A stretch of DNA of 8,957 nt from Lysobacterales bacterium (lineage in GTDB: Bacteria; Pseudomonadota; Gammaproteobacteria; Xanthomonadales; Marinicellaceae). Location of the stretch: contig JALWML010000642.1 in assembly GCA_027083915.1 (NCBI GenBank), positions 1 to 8,957 of the forward strand, read 5' to 3'. Shown piece after piece: positions 1 through 6,535 of the stretch (its first letter is position 1; every line of letters begins with the position of its first letter). Position numbers and translations under genes: made by a program. Below the pieces are notes generated by a model that was given only the letters and a program-made list of their open reading frames with translations, did no database searches and had not been told where the DNA came from.

Positions 1-162
1 ACAAAACAAAACAAGGCTGATAAAGCGCTAATGAAAAAATTCAAAATTATTGGCCCTCCAGCAACTTTATTTTTCAAGGATGGTCAGTTGATAGAAGAAT
101 CGAATTTTTTTGGTTATAAAAATCCTAAAGAATTTGTTGAGCATTTAAAACAGATTCAATAA
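1..162 (+). CDS. dsbD: Thiol:disulfide interchange protein DsbD, C-terminal end (partial)
   Basis: The reading frame is open from base 1 and ends at TAA (160-162), giving the last 53 residues of a larger protein that begins outside the window. The fragment reads as the end of a thioredoxin fold: a cis-proline segment IIGPPATLFF, a turn KDGQ, then a Gly-aromatic strand (FFGY) and a closing helix EFVEHLKQ. This order matches the periplasmic gamma domain of DsbD/DipZ, which passes electrons from the membrane domain to DsbC, DsbG and CcmG. The CxxC active site would lie upstream and is not visible. Another thioredoxin-like protein cannot be excluded, but the GPP(A/T)xxFF and FxxHL pattern favours DsbD. 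It is the only plus-strand gene and converges on thrA. Confidence 0.75.
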   Translation, partial: TKQNKADKALMKKFKIIGPPATLFFKDGQLIEESNFFGYKNPKEFVEHLKQIQ

Positions 163-170
163 GTTTATTT

Positions 171-222
171 GAGACCTTTGCAACTTCTTGCTCGTTTAAG
201 GGAGTATGCGAAGGTCTCTTTT
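171..222 (+). terminator. Long hairpin terminator between the convergent dsbD and thrA genes
   Basis: Bases 171-182 (GAGACCTTTGCA) pair with 207-218 (TGCGAAGGTCTC) as a 12-bp stem with one T-G wobble. With one bulged base (206), the pairing can continue through 183-189/199-205, leaving a small loop. A TTTT run follows on the plus strand at 219-222, and another T run at 226-231, so it fits a rho-independent terminator for dsbD. On the minus strand the stem is followed by AAATAAAC rather than a T run, so termination of thrA here would rest on the hairpin alone or on Rho. Confidence 0.65.
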
Positions 223-233
223 AATGTTTTTAT

Positions 234-2693
234 CTAAACAAAACTACTCTTGGATGGAAGTATTTTCATGACATCTGAGAAAATTCCTGCGGCTGTAACA
301 TCAGCCCCGGCTCCATAGCCGCGAAGAACCATTGGGATGGGTTGGTAATATTGGCTATAGAATGAGATGGCATTTTCGCCATCTTTAACTGAGTAAAGCG
401 CTGATTCTTTAGGGACTTTTTCAATTTTTACAGAGCATTGATTTTTTTCAACCGTTCCAATGTAGCGTAATACACAGTTTTCAGCTTGAGCTTGTAGGCT
501 TAATTTTTTAATCTTTTCATCCAACTCAGGTAATTTTTTCATGAATTCTTGCGTGTTTGTAGCGTCTATCAATTCTTGGGTTAATAAAGAATCAATTTTT
601 ACGTCACTTAATTCTAAATCTAGTCCTGCTTCTCTAGCAATAATAAGTACTTTTCTGGCAATATCCATACCACTTAAGTCATCGCGGGGATCTGGTTCGG
701 TAAAGCCTTTCACTTTTGCTCTTGAAACGGCTTCTGATATAGGGAGACCTTCGTCTAACTTTCCAAAAATATATGACATCGAGCCAGATAAGATGCCCTC
801 AAATTTGACGAGTTCATCTCCAGCTCGCAACAAGTTCCGAAAAGTATCAATTACAGGTAAACCAGCACCAACATTGGTTTCATAATTGAACTGTCTATTG
901 GTATGTATTGCTGTGTGTTTTAACAATTGATAATATTCATAGCTCAGTGTGTTGGCTTTTTTGTTGGCAGCAACGATATGGTAGCCAGCCTGAAAAAAAT
1001 CACAATAATCTTTGGCAATAGCTGTTGATGAGGTGCAATCAACTATAATGGGATTAATCATATTGGATTGTTGGCGAAATGCTTTCAGTTTTTCTTTATC
1101 AAAGCTTTGCAGATCGTTATCTAAATTATCTTTATAGTGATTCAGGTCAATACCATTCTCATTCAATAACGCACCCTTAGAATTTATGATTCCACAAACC
1201 TTTATATTGATATTTTGTTTGTTTAAGTAAGCGTATTGTTTTTGAATTTGCATTAAAAAGGCATCACCTACTAAACCACAGCCGATAAGTATTATTTCTA
1301 CTTGTTGACGTGTGTCAAAAAATAATTGATGACAGCTTTTTAGTCCTCTCTTAATTCGGTCTTCTTCGATGACAGCAGAGATAGAGCGTTCATTTGAACC
1401 TTGTGCTATAGCTATAATATTGACATTAGCTATGGCCAGAGATTGGAAAAACTGTGCTGCTGTACCCCGGCGTTTTTTCATGTTATCTGATATTAATGTA
1501 ATAATGGCTAAGTTATCTTTAAAAGAAATTGGTTCAAGCATTTTATTTTTCAATTCAAGAGCAAATGTTTCCTCTAAACATAGCTGCGCGAGGATTTTAG
1601 AATCAGTATCAATACAGAAACTAATGGAGTACTCGGAAGAGGATTGTGTGATAAGTACTATGCTGATATTTTTGTCACTCATGGTATCAAAAACACGGGC
1701 AGCCATACCGACCATACCTTTCATTCCTGGACCACTCACGGTTACCATGGTGATATTTTCAAGACTAGAGATGGCTGTAGCAAAATTGTCAGTTGTGTGT
1801 GATTTCTGGCTGATAATTGTACCAGGAGAGTCACAATTAAAAGTGTTTCTTATAACGCATGGAATGTCAGCTTGCATCAATGGGGTTATTGTCTTTGGAT
1901 GTAAGACACTAGCACCAAAGTATGATAATTCCATTGCTTCATAGTAACTGAGTTGTGGAACCAAATAAGCTGAGCTGACTTCGCGAGGATTGGCGTTATA
2001 AACTCCATCAACATCTGTCCATATTTCGCATCTTTCAGCATCTAAGCTTATTGCAAGTAAGGCTGCAGAGTAATCAGAACCATTGCGACCAAGAGTTGTT
2101 GCTTTTCCAGATGGACTTGAAGAGCAGAAGCCTGGCATGAGCAATACATCTGCTTTGCTCTGTTTATACGCAGCGAGGTTTAACTGGCTGCGTTTATCAT
2201 CTACTTCGCCACTAAAGGCATCTTCTGTTGTGATGATGTTGGCTCTTGCATCAATTGTTTTAACTTCTAATCCAAGTGACATAAGTTGTGTGTACATAAG
2301 AGAAATAGAAAGCTGTTCACCCAAGGTAATTAACCATGCATAGGTATCATCTGGGCACTGGCCAAGCAAACAAACTCCTTGTAGCTTAGCATGGGCTTCT
2401 TGAAATAAATAGTTCATGCTTGTCTGCTGTTTTTGTGCTTCGAGTCGACAAGCACAATTGAGTTTGACTAGAGTATCATTATGAAAGTCTTCTAGCGCAT
2501 CAAGTTGGCTTTTCCAGTCTCCACCACTAACGGCCGTTGAAATGATGTCTATGAGATTGTCAGTTACTTTACCCATTGCAGATAACACCACTGCAAGCTG
2601 CGTTTTTTGAGAGTCTTGAAAAATTATTTGCGCTACGCTACTAATTTTATCAGCTGTGGCTAGTGAAGTGCCACCGAATTTTTTAACATGCAT
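234..2693 (-). CDS. thrA: Bifunctional aspartokinase I / homoserine dehydrogenase I
   Basis: This enzyme phosphorylates aspartate and later reduces aspartate semialdehyde to homoserine, the first and third steps toward threonine and methionine, in the cytoplasm. The 819 residues match the E. coli ThrA length (820) and are collinear with it. The kinase part has KFGGTS (5-10), LGRNGSDYSA (201-210), WTDVDGVY (225-232) and HPKTITP (265-271). Two ACT-type regulatory segments follow, with ITQSSSEYSISF (348-359) and IAQGSNERSIS (429-439). The dehydrogenase part has a GxGxxG nucleotide loop (Gly471-Gly476), NVGAGLPVI (607-615) and TEPDPRDDLSGMD (665-677), with the probable catalytic pair Asp677 and Lys681. 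The conserved first ACT motif suggests threonine feedback inhibition as in E. coli. The ATG start matches the family N-terminus, but no clear Shine-Dalgarno precedes it. thrB and thrC are not adjacent; the upstream gene is an unrelated secreted protein. Confidence 0.97.
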   Translation of the reverse strand: MHVKKFGGTSLATADKISSVAQIIFQDSQKTQLAVVLSAMGKVTDNLIDIISTAVSGGDWKSQLDALEDFHNDTLVKLNCACRLEAQKQQTSMNYLFQEAHAKLQGVCLLGQCPDDTYAWLITLGEQLSISLMYTQLMSLGLEVKTIDARANIITTEDAFSGEVDDKRSQLNLAAYKQSKADVLLMPGFCSSSPSGKATTLGRNGSDYSAALLAISLDAERCEIWTDVDGVYNANPREVSSAYLVPQLSYYEAMELSYFGASVLHPKTITPLMQADIPCVIRNTFNCDSPGTIISQKSHTTDNFATAISSLENITMVTVSGPGMKGMVGMAARVFDTMSDKNISIVLITQSSSEYSISFCIDTDSKILAQLCLEETFALELKNKMLEPISFKDNLAIITLISDNMKKRRGTAAQFFQSLAIANVNIIAIAQGSNERSISAVIEEDRIKRGLKSCHQLFFDTRQQVEIILIGCGLVGDAFLMQIQKQYAYLNKQNINIKVCGIINSKGALLNENGIDLNHYKDNLDNDLQSFDKEKLKAFRQQSNMINPIIVDCTSSTAIAKDYCDFFQAGYHIVAANKKANTLSYEYYQLLKHTAIHTNRQFNYETNVGAGLPVIDTFRNLLRAGDELVKFEGILSGSMSYIFGKLDEGLPISEAVSRAKVKGFTEPDPRDDLSGMDIARKVLIIAREAGLDLELSDVKIDSLLTQELIDATNTQEFMKKLPELDEKIKKLSLQAQAENCVLRYIGTVEKNQCSVKIEKVPKESALYSVKDGENAISFYSQYYQPIPMVLRGYGAGADVTAAGIFSDVMKILPSKSSFV

Positions 2694-2731
2694 TTTATTT
2701 ACTGGTTTTTATAGTCTTTTAAGAAATACTG

Positions 2732-2760
2732 ACTATAGCAAATGCCGTATTTAATCTCTA
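2732..2760 (-). promoter_or_regulatory. Candidate thrA promoter with extended -10 and an overlapping dyad
   Basis: On the minus strand, TGC-TATAGT (-10 at 2732-2737 with its upstream TG at 2739-2740) resembles an extended -10 element. A weak -35 TAGAGA (2755-2760) lies 17 bases upstream. The start would fall near 2725, giving a leader of about 30 bases. A dyad TATAGTC-N14-GACTATA (plus coordinates 2710-2716 and 2731-2737) includes the -10 and could be an operator or a leader hairpin. No ATG-initiated leader peptide or Thr/Ile codon run is present between 2694 and 2785, so classic thr attenuation is not seen. Confidence 0.4.
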
Positions 2761-2785
2761 TTAGAAACGACTAATATAAGTAAAA

Positions 2786-3565
2786 TTATAAGTTATGTTG
2801 AAATTTAATGTATTGAACATTACCTGAAAGGCTGTCAAAATTACTTGTTTGTGTGTTGTTAGTGTTGCTCTTTATTTGTTGTTTAGAACCAAAAGAGAAT
2901 GTCGTATTTTCTGAAAAATGCCAATCAATCTCAAACCCCATGCGCGCTTGATCTGACAAAAAGTTGTTGTTTTCAATCACGCTATCTGTAATTAGTGATG
3001 CTCCAAACTTTTTGTTTTTAATTCCAAGGGCAAAAGAACTCATGTTAACATTATCAGTATTGAAACCAATCAGGTTAGCGCCATTTAATTTTCCATAATC
3101 AAGGTTAATGCCTAACTTTAATTGATTGCTTAATTTAATATCGGATGATAAGCCTATCTTATAACCTTTAAGTCTAGTGTTTGTTTCCAGAATTGATTGC
3201 CTAGAGGTCAGGGATGCTGATTTATTTGGAGATGGAACAATAGTGTTTTCTGAAGGAAGATTGAAGTAATTTTTGTAGTTCCCATCTTCAAAAAGGTTGA
3301 GGTTAATACTGAATAAGTTTGAAATACTCCAAGCCATTTGTACTTCATCTCTAAAAGTACTTGTGTTCTTAGATGATAAGGAGAAGAAGTTTTTTGGTTG
3401 TGATGCACTTGTTTTTATCCAGTCATCATTTTTGTTTATTTGCAGATGGTAATTGATAAGTTGAGGGTCAACTCGTTGAAAGTTTAATGAATCTTCATCA
3501 TTTGCATAGACATGTATGGAGAACAGTGTCAATGCCAGCAATAATCGATTACAAATTAACCTCAC
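2786..3565 (-). CDS. Unrecognised secreted beta-rich protein, possible outer-membrane barrel
   Basis: I do not recognise this 259-residue protein. It begins with a good Sec signal peptide: a short basic start, a hydrophobic core LLLALTLFSI (8-17), and a likely cleavage after VYA (19-21), leaving about 238 mature residues. The mature part is rich in Asn, Ser and Lys, has no cysteine, and shows amphipathic alternating stretches such as FSINLNLFEDG, YKIGLSSDIKLSNQLKLGINLDYG, FALGIKNKKFGASL and FEIDWHFSENTTFSFGS, which look like beta-hairpins. This suggests a small outer-membrane barrel or periplasmic beta protein. It ends in Leu, not the Phe usual for a barrel end. The start codon is GTG, preceded by TTAGGAG with an 11-base gap, somewhat long. 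It lies between the lpxC-lipoprotein pair and thrA in the same direction, with its own likely promoter. No terminator is seen before thrA. Confidence 0.75.
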   Translation of the reverse strand: MRLICNRLLLALTLFSIHVYANDEDSLNFQRVDPQLINYHLQINKNDDWIKTSASQPKNFFSLSSKNTSTFRDEVQMAWSISNLFSINLNLFEDGNYKNYFNLPSENTIVPSPNKSASLTSRQSILETNTRLKGYKIGLSSDIKLSNQLKLGINLDYGKLNGANLIGFNTDNVNMSSFALGIKNKKFGASLITDSVIENNNFLSDQARMGFEIDWHFSENTTFSFGSKQQIKSNTNNTQTSNFDSLSGNVQYIKFQHNL

Positions 3566-3645
3566 TTTAATCTTAACTCCTAAAACTCTAAATTTTACAG
3601 ATATTTAGAACACATTGTTCATGTAAAGTTCCCACGAATGTCTTC

Positions 3646-3673
3646 ATAGTAGCATATTATCTAAAAATTACAA
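3646..3673 (-). promoter_or_regulatory. Candidate promoter for the secreted beta-rich protein gene
   Basis: On the minus strand a -35-like TTGTAA (3668-3673) is followed after 16 bases by TACTAT (3646-3651), preceded by TGC, which makes an extended -10. Each hexamer matches the sigma-70 consensus at 4 of 6 positions. The transcript would start near 3639 and carry a leader of about 75 bases containing the GAACA-N3-TGTTC dyad. Its position fits, but the region is AT-rich and chance matches are common. Confidence 0.4.
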
Positions 3674-3796
3674 TTAAATTTGTGATACATATCTAGGATG
3701 TGACTATTTTCTCGTTTCAACTATGTTGTTCAAGGATAAGTAGAATCAGGTTTTTTTACAAATCAATAAATGAAGGATGCTAATAAGTTCCTATCA

Positions 3797-3845
3797 TTTC
3801 GGTATTATATCGCAGGGTTAATATACTGTAAGGTTAATACCAAAA
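3797..3845 (-). repeat. Inverted repeat downstream of the lipoprotein gene, possible 3' hairpin
   Basis: Read on the minus strand, TTTTGGTATTA (3835-3845) pairs with TAATACCGAAA (3797-3807) over 11 bases including one G-U, around a 27-base loop. It starts six bases after the lipoprotein stop codon. No T run follows, so it is not a standard rho-independent terminator. It may protect the 3' end of the lpxC-lipoprotein mRNA or act with Rho. Confidence 0.4.
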
Positions 3846-3850
3846 GGTTA

Positions 3851-4261
3851 TTATAACGAGTTTATTTCTTTAACTTGTTGTTGAGATAATGGGTAGATAT
3901 TTTTAATGCGACATTTGTCTTGAAAATTCTGGTTTGGAATGCTGATAGAATCAAAGTTTGAAGATAAGATGTTGTCCATCGACTGATTTAGTTTAATGCT
4001 TGTTGAGAAATCTAGATTATTGCAATAATTATATAATTTTATGAGGTAAGATTTATTATGTGAAGCTGAAAGGGCGAAGTGTTGATTATCCAAGGAGTTC
4101 CAACCACGAAAAGAGAAGTTAATAATCTTTTTAATAGGTGCGAGTTTATTTTCACTTATATAAATATCGTACTTGTTTACAATTTTTTTAGGCATGTTTT
4201 GGCATGAAGATAGAGCTATTGCAATCAGAAGAATACTAAATCGAATGGGCTTGTTTTTCAT
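3851..4261 (-). CDS. Small lipoprotein resembling the DUF6491 family
   Basis: The chosen ATG (4259-4261) gives 136 residues beginning with a lipoprotein signal: MKNK, a hydrophobic core FSILLIAIA, and a lipobox LSSC with the lipidated Cys at 20. The next residue is Gln, not Asp, so sorting to the outer membrane is expected. The mature part carries a WNSLD motif (54-58), alternating strands (HFALSASHNKSYLIKL), and two cysteines (80 and 117) that could form a disulfide, with a closing segment CRIKNIYPL. This pattern agrees from memory with DUF6491 lipoproteins; no function is known to me. The frame stays open 22 codons upstream, but that extension lies inside lpxC and lacks a signal peptide. 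The start overlaps the lpxC stop as ATGA and has no good Shine-Dalgarno, so translation probably depends on coupling to lpxC. Confidence 0.8.
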   Translation of the reverse strand: MKNKPIRFSILLIAIALSSCQNMPKKIVNKYDIYISENKLAPIKKIINFSFRGWNSLDNQHFALSASHNKSYLIKLYNYCNNLDFSTSIKLNQSMDNILSSNFDSISIPNQNFQDKCRIKNIYPLSQQQVKEINSL

Positions 4262-5163
4262 GCAAATACTGGATAAAGAAGAGTGTCTTCTTGTTCTTTT
4301 TTGGTAAAACTGACGTATTCCCAACAATCTGTTTGTTTTAATAATTTTCGTGCCAATTCATTATTTAACGCATGTCCTGATTTATAGCCGTGAAATGCAC
4401 CAATAACGGGATGACCCAGTTGATAAATATCACCAATAGCATCTAGGATTTTATGTTTAACAAATTCATCTTCATAACGTAAGCCGTCTTGGTTGAGTAC
4501 GCGATAATCATCCAATACAATAGCATTATCCATGCTGCCACCAATGGCTAGGTTTTTATCTCTTAACATCTCAATATCACGCATAAAACCAAAGGTTCGT
4601 GCTCGTGATATTTCTTTTATAAAGGCATTGCTTGATAAATCAATTTCTTTTGTTTTAGTGTGTTCTGAAAAAGCGGGGTGATTAAATTCAATATCAAATT
4701 TTAGTTTAAATCCATTATAAGGTTCAAAGCGAGCCATTTTATCTTCGTGTTTAATTTCAACAGGCTTGGTTATTTTTATAAATTTCTTGGCCTTTGATTG
4801 CAGTGCGATACCTGCTGATTGAATCAGAAACACAAAAGGACCAGCACTACCATCCATAATAGGAACTTCTGAGGCGCTTAATTCGACAATGCAATTATCA
4901 ATTCCCATACCACAAAAAGCTGCCATTAAATGTTCTACAGTTGCTACACGAACACCATCTTTGATGAGCGTTGTGGACATGCTTGTATCACCAACTAACT
5001 CAGCATTAGCTTTAAGGTATTTAGGTGAATTTAGGTCTGTTCTAACAAATATTATTCCAGTATCAACATCTGCTGGTTTTAGTGTAATATAAACCTTTTG
5101 ACCTGTGTGAATGCCAACTCCCGTAGCTCTAACAGTATTTTTCAGGGTTCTCTGTTTTATCAT
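4258..5163 (-). CDS. lpxC: UDP-3-O-acyl-N-acetylglucosamine deacetylase
   Basis: LpxC is the zinc enzyme for the committed step of lipid A synthesis, removing acetate from UDP-3-O-acyl-GlcNAc at the cytoplasmic side. The 301 residues begin with MIKQRTLKN as in E. coli (305 residues). Zinc ligands are visible as His78 in VEHL, His237 and Asp241 in KHKILDAIGD; Glu77 is the probable base and His264 in SGHALNN the second catalytic residue. The motifs ISRARTFGFMRDIE (185-198) and IPIMDGSA-like VPIMDGSA (100-107) are intact. A TTG five codons upstream keeps the frame open, but the ATG at 5161-5163 matches the family. No strong Shine-Dalgarno is seen. The C-terminus ends in hydrophobic PVFA, similar in kind to the VLA tail that FtsH recognises in E. 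coli. The gene is separated from ftsZ by a terminator and is coupled to the downstream lipoprotein gene. Confidence 0.97.
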   Translation of the reverse strand: MIKQRTLKNTVRATGVGIHTGQKVYITLKPADVDTGIIFVRTDLNSPKYLKANAELVGDTSMSTTLIKDGVRVATVEHLMAAFCGMGIDNCIVELSASEVPIMDGSAGPFVFLIQSAGIALQSKAKKFIKITKPVEIKHEDKMARFEPYNGFKLKFDIEFNHPAFSEHTKTKEIDLSSNAFIKEISRARTFGFMRDIEMLRDKNLAIGGSMDNAIVLDDYRVLNQDGLRYEDEFVKHKILDAIGDIYQLGHPVIGAFHGYKSGHALNNELARKLLKQTDCWEYVSFTKKEQEDTLLYPVFA

Positions 5164-5193
5164 TATTTTTTTCTGCAACTCTTGATTTTGTGA

Positions 5194-5222
5194 AGTTTAG
5201 CACATAATCGAATTTTTTTAAA
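5194..5222 (-). promoter_or_regulatory. Candidate proximal lpxC promoter
   Basis: On the minus strand TTTAAA (5217-5222) and TGC-TAAACT (-10 at 5194-5199, extended TG) are 17 bases apart. The start would lie near 5187, leaving a leader of about 24 bases before the lpxC ATG. An A/T-rich tract and a perfect 10-bp palindrome GTTAATTAAC (5232-5241) lie just upstream and could be an UP-like element or a protein site. Confidence 0.45.
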
Positions 5223-5255
5223 ATAAAGGTTGTTAATTAACCACTGACTGTATTA

Positions 5256-5285
5256 TTTTTACCACACGGATGTGAATTTTGTCAG
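5256..5285 (-). promoter_or_regulatory. Candidate distal lpxC promoter
   Basis: On the minus strand CTGACA (5280-5285) matches the -35 consensus at 5 of 6 positions. It is followed after 18 bases by TGG-TAAAAA (-10 at 5256-5261, extended TG). It would start about 85 bases before the lpxC ATG. Its -35 lies five bases from the DnaA-box match at 5290-5298. It is a weaker call than the proximal promoter because the -10 matches only 4 of 6. Confidence 0.3.
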
Positions 5286-5289
5286 TTTT

Positions 5290-5298
5290 TTATCCACA
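5290..5298 (+). promoter_or_regulatory. Perfect DnaA-box 9-mer upstream of lpxC
   Basis: TTATCCACA is an exact match to the high-affinity DnaA box. It sits alone between the ftsZ terminator and the distal lpxC promoter. A poorer match (TTTACCACA, 7 of 9) in the same orientation starts 32 bases to the left at 5258. The cluster is too small for a replication origin. DnaA control of lpxC, or a chance match, are both possible. Confidence 0.35.
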
Positions 5299-5304
5299 GC
5301 TAAC

Positions 5305-5339
5305 AAAAATTGCAGTTTCGGAGGTGAAACTGCAATTTT
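5305..5339 (-). terminator. Rho-independent terminator of ftsZ
   Basis: Bases 5326-5339 and 5306-5319 form a perfect 14-bp stem (outer AAAATT/AATTTT, inner TGCAGTTTC/GAAACTGCA) around a 6-base loop. On the minus strand the stem ends in a run of five T. It begins 14 bases after the ftsZ stop codon. The loop on the RNA is ACCUCC, the same as the anti-Shine-Dalgarno core of 16S rRNA. The terminator isolates lpxC transcription from the ftsQAZ genes. Confidence 0.92.
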
Positions 5340-5353
5340 GGCACTATTTTCTA

Positions 5354-6529
5354 TCAGTCTGCTTGATTACGTAAAAAAGCAGGAATGTCTAGATAATCTT
5401 CAGATAACATTTGATCCTTTTCAGCTTTAATGACAGGACTTTCTTCAATGCTGTCAATCTGCTGAGCCGCAGTTGCTGAACTAGCAACATGTGAGTTCCT
5501 TGTTGTTCTGTATGAAGGTGAAATTTCAACTCTTTCTTCAGTTGGTTTAACCAGTTGTACTTTTCTTTCTCCGTTACCATTGATTCCTGTTGCAACCACG
5601 GTCACGCGTAACTCGCCTTCCATTTCCATATCTATGGATGTACCTATAACGACTGTTGATGTATCCGATGTGTATTCTTCCACCATTTCACCAATTTCTT
5701 GAATCTCACCCAAGCTCAAATCCATACCACAGGTGACATTAACTAGAATACCCTTAGCCCCATGCATGTCAATATCTTCGAGTAATGGACTATTGATTGC
5801 TAATTCGGTTGCAACGGCAGCCCGATCATCACCTCGACCAATGCCTGTGCCCATCATTGCCATTCCCATTTCTGACATAACAGTTTTTACATCAGCAAAA
5901 TCGACATTAACCATACCAGGGTTAGTAATCAAGTCAGAAATTCCTTGAACTGCACCGTGTAAAACATCATTGGATGCTTTAAAGGCATTAAGTAATGTTA
6001 CATCTCTATCGAAATGACTAAGTAATTTAGCATTTGGGATAGTGATTAGGGAATCAACGCTTTCTTCAAGTTCAGCTATGCCTTTATCGGCAACCATCAT
6101 TCGTCTTTTGCCTTCAAAAGGAAATGGCTTTGTTACTACTGCAACAGTCAATATGTTCATTTCTTTAGCTATTTGAGCAACCACAGGGGCTGCACCTGTA
6201 CCAGTACCACCACCCATGCCAGCAGTAATGAACACCATGTCTGTTCCTTCTAATACTTCTTTTATACGTTCTCTGTCTTCCAAAGCGGCTTGACGTCCAA
6301 CTTCTGGGTTTGCTCCAGCTCCAAGACCTTTTGTGACATTTTGACCTATTCTTATTATGTTTTTACATTTTGTTTTGTCTAATGCCTGAACATCAGTATT
6401 AGCACAGATAAATTCTACACCTTGGATGTCAGCTTCAACCATTTGTTGAACTGTGTTTCCACCGCCGCCACCAAGACCGATTACTTTTATTACAGCACCA
6501 GTGCTGTCATTTTCCATTATTTCAAACAT
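5354..6529 (-). CDS. ftsZ: Cell division GTPase FtsZ
   Basis: FtsZ is the tubulin-like GTPase that forms the Z ring and recruits the divisome at midcell. The 391-residue product has the N-terminal glycine loop GLGGGGGN (18-25), GLGAGANPEVG (68-78), the tubulin signature GMGGGTGTGAAP (104-115) and the T7 loop with Asn208, Asp210 and Asp213, which complete the GTPase site of the next subunit. A variable linker follows from about residue 320, and the conserved C-terminal peptide DYLDIPAFLRNQAD, which binds FtsA and ZipA, closes the protein. The ATG at 6527-6529 is chosen because a strong CGGAGGT lies 7 bases before it. The frame remains open 12 codons further, to a TTG, but the Shine-Dalgarno would then lie inside the gene. 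It has a likely promoter of its own and a strong terminator. Confidence 0.98.
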   Translation of the reverse strand: MFEIMENDSTGAVIKVIGLGGGGGNTVQQMVEADIQGVEFICANTDVQALDKTKCKNIIRIGQNVTKGLGAGANPEVGRQAALEDRERIKEVLEGTDMVFITAGMGGGTGTGAAPVVAQIAKEMNILTVAVVTKPFPFEGKRRMMVADKGIAELEESVDSLITIPNAKLLSHFDRDVTLLNAFKASNDVLHGAVQGISDLITNPGMVNVDFADVKTVMSEMGMAMMGTGIGRGDDRAAVATELAINSPLLEDIDMHGAKGILVNVTCGMDLSLGEIQEIGEMVEEYTSDTSTVVIGTSIDMEMEGELRVTVVATGINGNGERKVQLVKPTEERVEISPSYRTTRNSHVASSATAAQQIDSIEESPVIKAEKDQMLSEDYLDIPAFLRNQAD

Positions 6530-6535
6530 TTTATT

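Larger units (their letters stand above)
3566..3850. other. Intergenic spacer between the lipoprotein gene and the secreted-protein gene
   Basis: This 285-base AT-rich spacer has no convincing gene in any frame. From right to left it holds an inverted repeat with three short direct repeats just after the lipoprotein gene, about 115 bases in which I see nothing definite apart from a T7 run at 3751-3757 with no hairpin before it, a candidate promoter for the secreted-protein gene, a small perfect dyad GAACA-CAT-TGTTC (3608-3620) in the likely leader, and the Shine-Dalgarno of that gene. Confidence 0.6.

Noticed and set aside
541..885. Plus-strand open frame of 114 codons
   Set aside because: It lies antisense within thrA, has no family motif and mirrors the codon pattern of the real gene. 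The same holds for the plus-strand frames at 1369-1944 and 2083-2343.
3208..3408. Minus-strand open frame of 66 codons
   Set aside because: It is an alternative frame inside the secreted-protein gene, with no recognisable feature.
3608..3620. GAACA-N3-TGTTC as a LexA-type operator
   Set aside because: The GAAC-N5-GTTC spacing differs from the Gram-positive LexA box (N4), the gammaproteobacterial box is CTGT-N8-ACAG, and it lies downstream of the inferred start.
4262..4327. Upstream extension of the lipoprotein gene
   Set aside because: The 22 extra residues are basic, lie inside lpxC and would bury the lipoprotein signal peptide.
5164..5178. TTG start five codons before the lpxC ATG
   Set aside because: MIKQRTLK is the conserved family start, and the AAGAG before the TTG is too close to serve it.
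5263..5274. CACA-N4-TGTG as a CRP-like site before lpxC
   Set aside because: The arms are four bases and the spacing is not the TGTGA-N6-TCACA of CRP.
5290..5298. Replication origin suggested by the DnaA box
   Set aside because: There is only one perfect box, no box cluster and no dnaA, dnaN or gidA nearby.
5389..5948. Small open frames inside ftsZ (minus 5389-5595, plus 5733-5948)
   Set aside because: Both overlap the well-supported ftsZ frame and have low-complexity products typical of shadows. The plus frames within lpxC, ftsA, ftsQ and ddl are rejected for the same reason.
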